From: PALSA-693 sp963780345
GTDB taxonomy: Bacteria; Actinomycetota; Acidimicrobiia; Acidimicrobiales; Palsa-688
NCBI GenBank assembly: GCA_963780345.1
Contig: CAWABU010000002.1
Span: 124,001 to 188,000 of the forward strand
DNA length: 64,000 bases
Direction of reading: 5' to 3'
The position numbers were made by a program, and so were the translations under genes. The notes beneath the pieces were generated by a model that was not told the origin of the DNA, did not search any database, and saw only the letters and a list, made by a program, of their open reading frames with translations. Positions 50,858 through 59,154 of the stretch are shown here, one piece after another (the first letter of the stretch is position 1; each line of letters begins with the position of its first letter).

Positions 50858-51682
50858 TCAGACGCCGGCGAACAGGTCCGTCTCTGGTAAATCGGCCCCG
50901 GTCCGGTCCCGGACCCGCAGAAAGGTCTCCTGGCCGAAAAGCTCGGCGAACTCGGTCTCACCGACCTGGACCCAGACGGTGTCGGCCAGCTGGCTGGCAT
51001 GAGCATTCAGCGCGGCCCGCTTTCGGTCCAGGACGGCGCTGGTGTCGATAGTCGTCGTGATCTCGGCATCCGGGATACCCGCCGGCATGGCCCGGGGTCG
51101 GCTTCCTCGGCGCGGCGGCAGCTGCAGCCGATCGCGAAGTTCGCTCATCCGTTCGGCGCTCGCCCGGCCTCGGGCCGTGAAGTACACCTTGGCCGGCCCG
51201 GCCGCGCCGTCCAGAGCGGCCATGGCCACTCGATGGGTCTGGATGTGGTCGGGGTGGCCGTACCCGCCGTTCTCGTCGTAGGTCAGGATCACCTGCGGGG
51301 CGTACTGCTCGATCAGGGCGGCCACCCGGGCCGCGCCCTCGTCGACGGGCAGGTTGCAGAAGGCGTCAGGATCACGGTTGCCGTCCCAGCCCGCCATGCC
51401 GGAGTCCCGATAGCCGAGCATCTCCAGATAGCCGACCTGGAGCGCGGCGCAGGACCGCTCCAGCTCTACCTTGCGGACCTTGGCCACCGCGTCGCGGTCG
51501 TGGCCCGGCTCGCCGGGCAGAACGTTGCCGGGACCGAAACCCTGCGAACCGTCGGTGCAGGTCACCACCACCGTACGCACCCCCTCGCCGGCGTAGCGGG
51601 CCAGCACCCCGCCGGTGGAAATCACCTCATCGTCGGGGTGGGCATGGATGGCCATCAGGGTTCGAACGGGCATGGCGCCCAT
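50858..51682 (-). CDS. PIG-L family deacetylase (MshB/Mca-like)
   Basis: The 274-residue protein has the zinc motif MAIHAHPDDEVISTGGVLAR (near residue 13) and the second zinc histidine in DENGGYGHPDHIQTHRVAMA (near 145), as in the mycothiol enzymes MshB and Mca. It removes an acetyl or similar group from an amino sugar or a thiol conjugate. The start overlaps the stop of the upstream acyltransferase gene (TAATG), so it is coupled to it. Length and the ending region with DTVWVQVGETEFAELFGQET suggest the Mca side, but MshB cannot be excluded. Confidence 0.88.
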   Translation of the reverse strand: MGAMPVRTLMAIHAHPDDEVISTGGVLARYAGEGVRTVVVTCTDGSQGFGPGNVLPGEPGHDRDAVAKVRKVELERSCAALQVGYLEMLGYRDSGMAGWDGNRDPDAFCNLPVDEGAARVAALIEQYAPQVILTYDENGGYGHPDHIQTHRVAMAALDGAAGPAKVYFTARGRASAERMSELRDRLQLPPRRGSRPRAMPAGIPDAEITTTIDTSAVLDRKRAALNAHASQLADTVWVQVGETEFAELFGQETFLRVRDRTGADLPETDLFAGV

Positions 51683-52635
51683 TATGGTGGCGGTCCCCCG
51701 TCCACACAGCCCTCGGCCACCTCGGAGAAATGCCGGGTCACCCTCAGCTTGTAGCCGTGTTCTCCCCGGCCCAGGTCGATGACCGGCACGCCCTGCTCGG
51801 CGGCCTCCTCGATCAGGGCCAGCAACAGGATGAGACCGGGCGAGTATCGCCCGAACTCCGGGTCGTAGGCAGGGAACCACCAGGACAGCCGGTCGGGGCT
51901 CAGCAGGCCGAAATGGGCGGCCACCAGCCGGTCGCCAGCCCGGAGGGCGGTCAGCACGCCGGTGCAGCCTGGATCGCGGGACTCGGCGAGGCGCCTCACG
52001 GCGCTGGCGATCCACGGCGCCTCGAAGCGGTCCCACGTCCCATCCCGGGCGTACTGACCCGACTTCCACTGCTCGAGTTGCGTCATGTCGGCCTGGGGCT
52101 GGCTGCTCTGCCATTCGCACACGACCGGCCCGACCTCCCGTTCGAGCTTCCGGCGCCGCCGGCCGACCTGGGCCAGCAGGTCCCTGGAATGGGTCCGGAC
52201 CTCGTCGAGGAAGTGCTCGTGCCCGGCCTGCAGGTCCACGAGCGGCGCCCGGTGGCGCTGGCGGCGATAGGGAGCGAACTGCGGTTGCGACAGGACCAGG
52301 TGATCGAAATGCCAGCAGGACAGGCCCGCCGCGGTCACGAGGTCCCGGGGGTCGAAGTCCCAGTCGGTGTCACACACGACCGCCTGGGCGTCGGCGATGG
52401 TCGCTCCGATGGGCCGGCCGACGTGCTCGCCGTCGACCTGGAAGGGAAAGAAGGCACAGGTGGCCGCCCCTTCGGCGATCACCGCCACCCTGGCGTCGTC
52501 ACGGACGTCGCCGATGACGCGCGTGAACTCCGGGGACAGAAACGGGCTGCCGAGCGCCGGTCCCGCCACGAAGGACCGCCACCGCCGCCAGTCCTCCGGG
52601 CCCAGGTCGCCGGGATGAATCACCGTCAGCTTCAT
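51682..52635 (-). CDS. GNAT/FemAB-like acyltransferase (CelD/BcsL type)
   Basis: The 317-residue protein reads GSPFLSPEFTRVIGDVRDDA, RVAVIAEGAATCAFFPFQVD, RKLEREVGPVVCEWQSSQPQ and, in the second GNAT half, GVLTALRAGDRLVAAHFGLL, WWFPAYDPEFGRYSPGLILL and DLGRGEHGYKLRVTRH. This is the 'acetyltransferase involved in cellulose biosynthesis' family, found in exopolysaccharide and envelope gene clusters. It sits between two PIG-L deacetylases and a GT2, so it probably adds an acyl group to a sugar precursor. Confidence 0.85.
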   Translation of the reverse strand: MKLTVIHPGDLGPEDWRRWRSFVAGPALGSPFLSPEFTRVIGDVRDDARVAVIAEGAATCAFFPFQVDGEHVGRPIGATIADAQAVVCDTDWDFDPRDLVTAAGLSCWHFDHLVLSQPQFAPYRRQRHRAPLVDLQAGHEHFLDEVRTHSRDLLAQVGRRRRKLEREVGPVVCEWQSSQPQADMTQLEQWKSGQYARDGTWDRFEAPWIASAVRRLAESRDPGCTGVLTALRAGDRLVAAHFGLLSPDRLSWWFPAYDPEFGRYSPGLILLLALIEEAAEQGVPVIDLGRGEHGYKLRVTRHFSEVAEGCVDGGPPP

Positions 52636-52654
52636 CGCTCTGACCGGAGCCCGT

Positions 52655-53424
52655 TCAGCGCGTCCGGGCGGCCAGCACCCGGTGGAACGCCGACTCGACC
52701 GCTGCTACGGACGCCCCGTGCCGCCCGAACTGCAGCTCCTCGTCGTAGAAGCAGGGCACCCCGGGCAGCACGTCAAACCGGGTTGGGAGCGGAGCAAACC
52801 ACTCGGCGGCCGGCTCGCACAACCACAGGTCCAGGGCGGATCCCGGCCAGACCTGGCTGGAGTGCTGACGCAGGGCGTCCCCTTTGGCCTCGAGCAGACC
52901 CTCTTCGCCTCGAGCCTCGGACCGGCCGTAGGGATGGGGCGGCAGCCAGCCGAAGCGAAGCCGGCGCTCGGGGTCGAAGCCGTAAAGGCCGTAGACCGAC
53001 CACGTGCGACTCGCTTCCTCGGGCAGCCGCTCGCGGGCCAGCGCCCCGGCCAGGTAGCTGGCGTCGTGGTCGGGATGACCCCGCTGGTAGGCGGGGAGGA
53101 AGACCCGGGCGGGCCCGGCCGCGCCGATCACCTCGCAGAGGGAGTCACAGATCTCCTCCACCGCTTGCCAGGCGACCAGATCCCCGAACCCCAACTGCAC
53201 CCGCTGCACTTCGCTCGACAGTGACTCCCAGGCCCGGCTGGACTCGGCTTGACGGGTCGACCGAACCCCTCGCGCTCGTCGGGTGGCGTCCACGGGGGAA
53301 CACCATCGGTGACGTGCACGACGGTCGCGGCGCTGCGGTACAGCATCGCCGCGCAGCCGAGGACCTCGTCATCCGGGTGCGGTGCGATCACGATGGTGCG
53401 GGTCCGCGTGCCGTCCTGAGTCAC
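52655..53424 (-). CDS. PIG-L family deacetylase, apparent frameshift
   Basis: The start frame (GTG at 53424) reads TRTIVIAPHPDDEVLGCAAM, LYRSAATVVHVTDGVPPW, with the zinc motif APHPDDE. It then shifts; the next frame from about 53260 reads STRQAESSRAWESLSSEVQR, FLPAYQRGHPDHDASYLAGA (second zinc histidines, GHPDHD) and goes to the end at 52655. One base is missing near 53257-53264. The product would be about 255 residues. The gene start lies inside a tandem repeat. The same-direction GT2 and acyltransferase genes suggest a glycoconjugate pathway. Confidence 0.83.
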
Positions 53425-53485
53425 GAGATGGCCAGAGTCACGAGATGGCCAGGGGTCACGAGATAACCAGAGTCACGAGATGGCC
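53421..53485 (-). repeat. 17/18-bp tandem repeat at a stop/start junction
   Basis: Read on the plus strand, TCACGAGATGGCC starts at 53421, 53438 and 53473, and TCACGAGATAACC at 53456 (spacings 17, 18, 17). The copy at 53473 contains the stop codon of the GT2 gene, and the copy at 53421 the GTG start of the deacetylase. Each unit therefore carries the overlapping GTGA (start/stop) once. Confidence 0.85.
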
Positions 53486-54528
53486 CGGGCCAGCTGCTCG
53501 CCGAGGTCGATCACGTACGACTCCGCGCTCGCCCGGTCGACGGCGAGGCGGCGCCGGTACTCGGCGTGGACGAGGAACAGGTAAGCCAGCTGGCTCACCA
53601 CGTCCGCGATCGGCCGCCCACCTCGTACGTCTCCAACCGCAGTGGCGAGGCGGGCACACCAGAGATCGCGCAGAGCCTCCGGCGCCCGATCCATCAACTC
53701 CCGCCATCGGCCCGAAGGTCCGGGCGGGGCCAGCTGCTCGATCAGCCCTTGCAGGCTCCTCGCCGATGGGGGCGGCGCGCTGAGATCGGCCCAGAAGCGT
53801 TCAGGCCAGACGACGTCTGGCCGCGCCCGCAGCGAGCCCCGCGACAGCCGGTCAAGCATTGTTGCCGCCACGTTGGCCATGATCCGGAGGCTATTGCCGC
53901 CGCCGTGGTGCTCGGGAAACGGGGTGACGACCTGAGTCACCGGAAGCCCACTGTCGAGGGCGTGCATGGTGAGCGCCACGTCGATCCCGTAATCGTCGGG
54001 CAGCCCGTCGACGTCGATGGTGGCGAGAAAGCGCCGGCTCAGCAGCATCTGCCCGGCGAGCGGCTGGCGGACCCGGGCGCCGAAGGCGGCGAAGAGCAGC
54101 GGGCAGGCGAGGAAATCCGTCGAGTTGCCCTGGCCGCGCGGCCGGGACCACAACGGCAGGATCAGGCCGGCGTTCGTCAGGTCTTCCCGACAGACGAAGA
54201 GGTCGACGTTCGACGGCGGGTAGGAGCGCAGATCGGCGTCAACGAGCAGCAGATGGGCGTCGCTCTGCTGGGCATGACGGATGAGCAGCTGGACATTGCG
54301 GCCCTTGCCGGCGACGCCTTCCGGACAGTAGAGGACGCGGTTGGCGATCCGGAAGGGACGCGTCTGCCACTGACCCAGGGTGTCGTCGGTGCCGGACTGG
54401 TAGGCCAGGACCAGCTCGCACCTGACGGCCTCGCCGAGACGGGCTCCGCCCAGTTCCAGCGCTCCCGCCAACCCGGCGATGGTTTCGCCTTCGTCGCGGG
54501 CCGGAACGCCGATGACCAGTCGCTCCAC
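53473..54528 (-). CDS. family 2 glycosyltransferase
   Basis: The 351-residue protein begins VERLVIGVPARDEGETIAGL, the GT-A nucleotide-sugar site, and has LVDADLRSYPPSNVDLF (D-x-D-type metal site, near residue 98). The acceptor part has PDDYGIDVALTMHALDSGLP, followed by VVTPFPEHHGGGNSLRIMAN. There are no membrane segments. The start is the GTG at 54528, seven bases after GGAGGTGAC. It likely makes a sugar transfer for the same product as the deacetylases and acyltransferase that follow it in this transcript. Confidence 0.86.
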   Translation of the reverse strand: MERLVIGVPARDEGETIAGLAGALELGGARLGEAVRCELVLAYQSGTDDTLGQWQTRPFRIANRVLYCPEGVAGKGRNVQLLIRHAQQSDAHLLLVDADLRSYPPSNVDLFVCREDLTNAGLILPLWSRPRGQGNSTDFLACPLLFAAFGARVRQPLAGQMLLSRRFLATIDVDGLPDDYGIDVALTMHALDSGLPVTQVVTPFPEHHGGGNSLRIMANVAATMLDRLSRGSLRARPDVVWPERFWADLSAPPPSARSLQGLIEQLAPPGPSGRWRELMDRAPEALRDLWCARLATAVGDVRGGRPIADVVSQLAYLFLVHAEYRRRLAVDRASAESYVIDLGEQLARAIS

Positions 54529-54659
54529 GTCACCTCCCACTCGTTGACGGCCGGACCGAGTCCACCGCCCCGCCCGCCGCACCACCGCGGCGCAACTCCC
54601 GGGCGGCGGACCCAGTCCTTCAACCTAACGCCCCCGGCGTCCATTCCGAGACCCCCCGA

Positions 54660-54719
54660 ACTCCGGTGGGCCGGACTCCGGTCGGCCCGACTCCGGTCGG
54701 CCGCACTCCGATCGCCGAT
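54660..54719. repeat. 15-bp tandem repeat, four units
   Basis: ACTCCGGTGGGCCGG, ACTCCGGTCGGCCCG, ACTCCGGTCGGCCGC and ACTCCGATCGCCGAT follow one another without a gap. The array is in the 241-base region between the divergent GT2 and DUF929 genes. Confidence 0.8.
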
Positions 54720-54769
54720 CCGATCACCTAAGGTCGCTGGCAACGGCCCTGGGCCAAAGGAGTTCCGAG

Positions 54770-55757
54770 GTGAGCGGACCCGATTCCCGTAAAGGCAAAC
54801 CAGGCCCCTCGACGGCGGTGCCGGCTCGAGGCAGCGCCCGGAAGGGGCCGCGGCCGCCTGGCACGACGCTGTCCGGGTGCCCCGCGTCCAGGGCCGGCCC
54901 GCGGTCGGGCCAGCCAGCAGGCCTGGCGGGCGCGACGGCGGCGCAACTGGTGGATCGCGGGAGCATCGGTCCTGGTGGTGGTGGTCGTGGTGGTTGCCCT
55001 CGTGGTGGCCAAGGCGGCGGGCGGGGGGTCCGGGGGGGCTCCTCGCCAACCGCTCCCGGCGGCGGACGCCGCGAAGCTCCAAAACGTCCCTCTGACCACG
55101 CTCCTCGCGGCCGGGGCCAAGCAATCGGTGATCTGGCCCGCCGGCATCTCCGAGGCCCCCCTGACCGCCGGCGGTAAGCCCGAGATGCTCTACATCGGCG
55201 CCGAGTTCTGCCCGATCTGTGCCACCCAGCGCTGGCCCATGACGGTGGCCCTCTCACACTTCGGGACTTTCACCAACCTTCAACAGACCCACTCCGCGGT
55301 CAGGGACGGCAACATCCCGACGGTCTCCTACTACGGGTCCACCTTCACCAGCCCGTATCTGACCTTCACCCCGGTTGAAACCACTACCAACCAACCGTCG
55401 GGCGGTTACTACAAGCCCCTGCAGACGCCAACGCCCACCCAGCAGCAGCTGTGGGCGCAACACTCTCCAAACGGTCAGGAGGCCTTCCCCTTCATCTACA
55501 TCGGCGGGAAATGGCTGCTGCAGACTTCGCAGTTCCCGGACACGCTGCTGGAAGGGAAGTCGTTCAACCAGATCCTCAACTCGGTCGGCAACAACAACAC
55601 GTCGATCGGGGCCTCCATCGACGCCTCGGCTGCGGTGCTGATCCAGAAGATCTGTACCATCACCGGCGACAAGCCCGCCGCGACGTGCGCGGCTTCGACG
55701 GCAGCTCCCCTCGCCCCTGCGTCCGGCACTTCCGGAGCCACCTCGGCTTCACAATAG
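54770..55757 (+). CDS. DUF929 membrane-anchored thioredoxin-like protein, apparent frameshift near the start
   Basis: The GTG at 54770 has AAAGGAG upstream and reads SGPDSRKGKPGPSTAVPARG. The membrane and catalytic part lies in another frame: RASQQAWRARRRRNWWIAGA, a strongly hydrophobic valine stretch, LYIGAEFCPICATQRWPMTV (CPIC redox motif), and TVSYYGSTFTSPYLTFTPVE to the end. The two frames join near 54850-54900, where one base must be gained or lost. The redox domain is thioredoxin-like and faces outside. It is followed four bases later by a VKOR gene. Confidence 0.82.
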
Positions 55758-55761
55758 GCGC

Positions 55762-56244
55762 ATGAACGGCGCCCGACCCCGATGGCCGGCCGCCGTCGGT
55801 TTGACCCTGTCCGGGCTGGGTTTCGCGGTGGCGGCCTATCTGACCTACGAGCACTACACCTCCTCCACCTCGTTGACCTGCCCCGCCGGCGGGGGCGCCG
55901 TCGACTGCTTGAAGGTCACTACCAGCATTTACTCCAGGATCGACGGGGCGCCCGTCGCGGTGCTGGGTCTCGTGTTCTTTGCCGTCATGGCGGTCCTGCA
56001 GACCCCGTGGGCGTGGCGCCGCGATCAACGAGAGCTGCGTGCGGGCCGGGTGCTGTGGGCGGTGGTCGGAGTGGCGACGGCGCTCTGGTTGATCTACGCC
56101 GAACTGTTCAGGATCGACGCCATCTGCCTCTGGTGCACCGCCGTTCACGTCCTGACCCTCCTCCTGTTCATCGCCACCGTGTTCGGCACGGTGGCGACTG
56201 CGACCGGACCCGACTTCGAGGAGGTCACCACCAGACCGGCCTGA
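55762..56244 (+). CDS. vitamin K epoxide reductase-family protein
   Basis: The 160-residue membrane protein has four to five helices (GLTLSGLGFAVAAYLTYEHY, PVAVLGLVFFAVMAVLQTPW, VLWAVVGVATALWLIYAELF, AVHVLTLLLFIATVFGTVA). It has the loop cysteines in LTCPAGGGAVDCLKV and the quinone-side motif ICLWC (C-x-x-C). VKOR proteins reoxidise extracytoplasmic thioredoxin-like partners; the DUF929 protein just upstream with its CPIC motif is the natural partner. Together they should form disulfide bonds in exported proteins. Confidence 0.92.
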   Translation: MNGARPRWPAAVGLTLSGLGFAVAAYLTYEHYTSSTSLTCPAGGGAVDCLKVTTSIYSRIDGAPVAVLGLVFFAVMAVLQTPWAWRRDQRELRAGRVLWAVVGVATALWLIYAELFRIDAICLWCTAVHVLTLLLFIATVFGTVATATGPDFEEVTTRPA

Positions 56245-56370
56245 CGGCACCAACGCGCCTCGGCCGGGCCCACTCCCCGACCGGGATTCCGAGCCTGGAC
56301 CGGCCCGGTCTACGCTCCGGCGTGCCCGTTACCCTCCAACTGGTGGTCGCGATGACAGGCGGAACGGCCC

Positions 56371-58404
56371 ATGACTGACGGCGGGATCGGCAGGGACCAG
56401 GCGGCGACGGTCGAGGGGCCGCGCCAGCTGCACGGGCGCCAGCTGACCACCGTCTTCCTCGGGTTGATGCTGGTCTTGCTCCTCGCCGCGCTGGACTCGA
56501 CCATAGTGGCGACGGCCCTGCCAACGGTGGCCCGCGATCTCGGCGGCCTCAACCACATCTCCTGGGTGACGACCGCCTACCTTCTGGCCCAGACCGTGGT
56601 CACGCCGCTCTACGGCAAGCTGGGCGACCTCTACGGCCGGCGGATCGTCCTCCAGGTCGGCCTGGTCATCTTCCTGATCGGATCGGCGTTGTGCGGGCTC
56701 AGCCAGAGCTTCATCGAGCTGATCCTCTTCCGGGCCGTCCAGGGGCTCGGGGGCGGTGGCCTACTGGTGAGCGCCCAGGCCGCCATCGGTGATGTCGTCT
56801 CACCGAGGGAGCGCGGTCGCTACCAGGGTCTGTTCGGGGCGGTTTTCGGTGTCGCGACGGTAATAGGTCCGCTCATCGGTGGCACCCTGACCACCAACCT
56901 GTCGTGGCGCTGGATCTTCTACATCAACCTGCCCATCGGCGTGGGCGCGTTCTTCGTCCTGGCGGCGACCTTTCCGGCCACCAAATCCCGCACTCGCCCT
57001 ACCATCGACTACCTCGGGACCGCCGTGCTATCGGTAGGACTCGCGGCGCTGGTGCTGATGGTCAGTCTGGGCGGGACGACCTATCCGTGGGCGTCGGGCC
57101 AAATCATCGGTCTGGCCGTCGTCACGGCGGTGGCCCTGCTGATCTTCGTCGTCGTGGAGCGCCGGGCGGCCGAGCCGGTGCTGCCGCCCCGGCTGTTCGC
57201 CAACAGTGTCTTCACCAGTGCCGGCGTGGTCGCCCTCTTCCTCGGGTTCGCCATGTTTGGTGCCATCACCTTCCTGCCGCTCTACTTCCAGGTCATCAAA
57301 GGAGCCTCGCCCACCATCTCGGGTCTGGACATCCTTCCCCTCATGGCCGGCCTGCTGATCACCTCCACCGTCGGTGGGCAGATCGTGACCCGCACCGGCC
57401 GGTACCGGGTATTTCCGATCGCGGGCACGGCCGTGCTCTCCGTCGGCCTCTTCCTCCTCGCCCAGCTGTCGCCGGACACGTCGACACTCGAGGCGTCGCT
57501 GTTCATGTTCGTCACCGGTTGCGGCATCGGGCTGGTCATGCAGGTGCTCATCGTCGCGGTACAGAATGCCGTGCCCTACGAGGACCTCGGCGTGGCCACT
57601 TCGGGCAACACGCTGCTCCGGAACATCGGCAGCTCGGTCGGGACCGCAGTCATCGGCACCATCTTCGCCACCGAGCTGGCCTCCAACCTGGCGCACGACT
57701 TCCCCCACTCGCCACAGCTGCTGCACAGCAGCCACACCCTCAGCGCGGCCGCCCTGGCGGCGCTCCCACCGGGCGTACGAGCCACCTTTCTCGACGCCTA
57801 TGCCGGTGCCCTGAACTCCGGGTTCCGCATCGCCGGCTTCGTCTCGATCGTGGCCTTCGTCGCCTCGTGGTTCATCAAGGAGTTGCCCATGCGGACGACC
57901 GTGACCGCCGATGGTGTCGGCGAAGCGTTCGGGGCTCCCCGCCCACCGGATTCGCTGGCGGAGATGGCCCGGGCCCTGAGCGTCCTTGTCGGCCGGAAGC
58001 AGATGCTGGAGTATCTCCAGCGCCTCACCGTCGAGGCCGGTGTCGACCTGCCGCTGGCGGACTGCTGGGTGCTCGTGCAGCTCCGGCGTCACCCGGCGTG
58101 GGATCGGGCCGCCCTGATGGCCCAGGCTGGCGACCACAAGGTCCCGCCCGAGGTCGCGGTGGCCGCCCTGGGCGACGTCATCGAACGGCAGCTCGTCACC
58201 GAAGAGCTCGACCTGACCCCGTCCGGGATGGAGATCGCCGACCGGCTGCGCGCCACCCTGCGTACCCGGCTGGAAGGCCTGCTCGAAGGATGGTCGCCCG
58301 AGCAGTACCCGGACCTGGTTTCGCTGCTCGACCGCTTGGCCCACGACATCGTCTCCGAGGAGTCGCTGGTGCCGGCTGCCTCGGGGGGAACGCTGGCGTC
58401 CTGA
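56371..58404 (+). CDS. DHA2-family MFS exporter with C-terminal MarR-like domain
   Basis: About the first 510 residues are a 14-helix drug:H+ antiporter-2: LAALDSTIVATALPTVARDL, TTAYLLAQTVVTPLYGKLGD, LYGRRIVLQVGLVIFLIGSA, PRERGRYQGLFGAVFGVATV. The last 165 residues are soluble: LSVLVGRKQMLEYLQRLTVE, LVQLRRHPAWDRAALMAQAG, ELDLTPSGMEIADRLRATLR and GLLEGWSPEQYPDLVSLLDR, a winged-helix pattern as in MarR proteins. Such tails occur in actinobacterial exporters and may sense the substrate. It ends inside a 16-bp repeat array. Confidence 0.9.
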   Translation: MTDGGIGRDQAATVEGPRQLHGRQLTTVFLGLMLVLLLAALDSTIVATALPTVARDLGGLNHISWVTTAYLLAQTVVTPLYGKLGDLYGRRIVLQVGLVIFLIGSALCGLSQSFIELILFRAVQGLGGGGLLVSAQAAIGDVVSPRERGRYQGLFGAVFGVATVIGPLIGGTLTTNLSWRWIFYINLPIGVGAFFVLAATFPATKSRTRPTIDYLGTAVLSVGLAALVLMVSLGGTTYPWASGQIIGLAVVTAVALLIFVVVERRAAEPVLPPRLFANSVFTSAGVVALFLGFAMFGAITFLPLYFQVIKGASPTISGLDILPLMAGLLITSTVGGQIVTRTGRYRVFPIAGTAVLSVGLFLLAQLSPDTSTLEASLFMFVTGCGIGLVMQVLIVAVQNAVPYEDLGVATSGNTLLRNIGSSVGTAVIGTIFATELASNLAHDFPHSPQLLHSSHTLSAAALAALPPGVRATFLDAYAGALNSGFRIAGFVSIVAFVASWFIKELPMRTTVTADGVGEAFGAPRPPDSLAEMARALSVLVGRKQMLEYLQRLTVEAGVDLPLADCWVLVQLRRHPAWDRAALMAQAGDHKVPPEVAVAALGDVIERQLVTEELDLTPSGMEIADRLRATLRTRLEGLLEGWSPEQYPDLVSLLDRLAHDIVSEESLVPAASGGTLAS

Positions 58405-58490
58405 AGCACCGGCGCCCTGAAGCACCGGCGCCCTGAAGCACCGGCGCCCTGAAGCATGGCGCCCTGAAGCACTGGCGCCCTGAAGCACGG
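58395..58490. repeat. 16-bp tandem repeat with GGCGCCCTG core (array B)
   Basis: GGCGTCCTG at 58395 is followed by GGCGCCCTG at 58411, 58427, 58443, 58458 and 58474 (period 16, once 15), with AAGCACC-type 7-mers between. The first unit holds the exporter stop codon, TGA at 58402-58404, and every unit repeats TGA in the same context. The reverse complement core, CAGGGCGCC, is the core of array A at 22221. Confidence 0.9.
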
Positions 58491-58543
58491 GCGGCGTGAC
58501 GCGTTGGCGGCGGGCGCGAGGGGTGGCAGTACGCTCGGCCGCG

Positions 58544-59095
58544 GTGGCCACCGTTACGGAGTCGGGGATCATCGCTGACGTATGGACCGTCCAACCCGAA
58601 CGCCACGGGGACCAGCGAGGTCGCTTTTCCGAGACCTACCGCCGGTCCTGGTTTCCGCTGGGAAGGGAGATGGTCCAAGCCAACCGCTCGGACCGAACGG
58701 CCGGGACCGTCGTAGGGTTGCATTACCACCTCCACCAGGCGGACTACTGGTTGTGCACCCTGGGTGAGGCCCGGGTGGTGCTGCACGACCTCCGCCAGGG
58801 CTCGCCCACCGAGGGAGCGACCCAGACCCTCCGTATCGATGGGGACGGCGGCATCGGCATCTTCATTCCTCCCGGGGTGGCGCACGGCTTCGCTTCGTTG
58901 ACCGACGTGACCCTGACCTATCTCGTCGACAGCTACTACAACCCGGCCGACGAGCTGGGAGTGGCGTGGGACGACCCCGAGATCGCCGCCGACTGGGGGA
59001 TCGCGAACCCGGTGCTCTCCGGGCGCGACCAGGCCAACCCCCGCCGGGCCGACATCGATCGCTCTCGCCGTCCCTCTCACGGCCTCCGGACGTGA
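58544..59095 (+). CDS. dTDP-4-dehydrorhamnose 3,5-epimerase-family protein
   Basis: The 183-residue cupin has the RmlC signature HGDQRGRFSETYRRSWFPLG, the active-site histidine in GTVVGLHYHLHQADYWLCTL (near residue 60), and FIPPGVAHGFASLTDVTLTY, LVDSYYNPADELGVAWDDPE. It should epimerise a dTDP- or other NDP-keto-sugar. It is the first gene of an envelope-sugar cluster that runs to the window end. The GTG at 58544 is preferred because the earlier frame part is Arg-rich. Confidence 0.88.
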   Translation: MATVTESGIIADVWTVQPERHGDQRGRFSETYRRSWFPLGREMVQANRSDRTAGTVVGLHYHLHQADYWLCTLGEARVVLHDLRQGSPTEGATQTLRIDGDGGIGIFIPPGVAHGFASLTDVTLTYLVDSYYNPADELGVAWDDPEIAADWGIANPVLSGRDQANPRRADIDRSRRPSHGLRT

Positions 59096-59154
59096 CCGGC
59101 GCACTACGCCGTGCGGTCGTTCGCGCCCCGTGGCGGCCCGGATACCATCGCACC

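Noticed and set aside
56904..58436. 510-codon frame within the exporter gene
   Set aside because: The Arg/Pro/Gly-rich composition is that of an out-of-frame reading; the exporter frame is complete.
57028..58572. 514-codon minus-strand frame opposite the exporter
   Set aside because: It is an antisense shadow that merely runs through the stop-free repeat array at 58395-58490.
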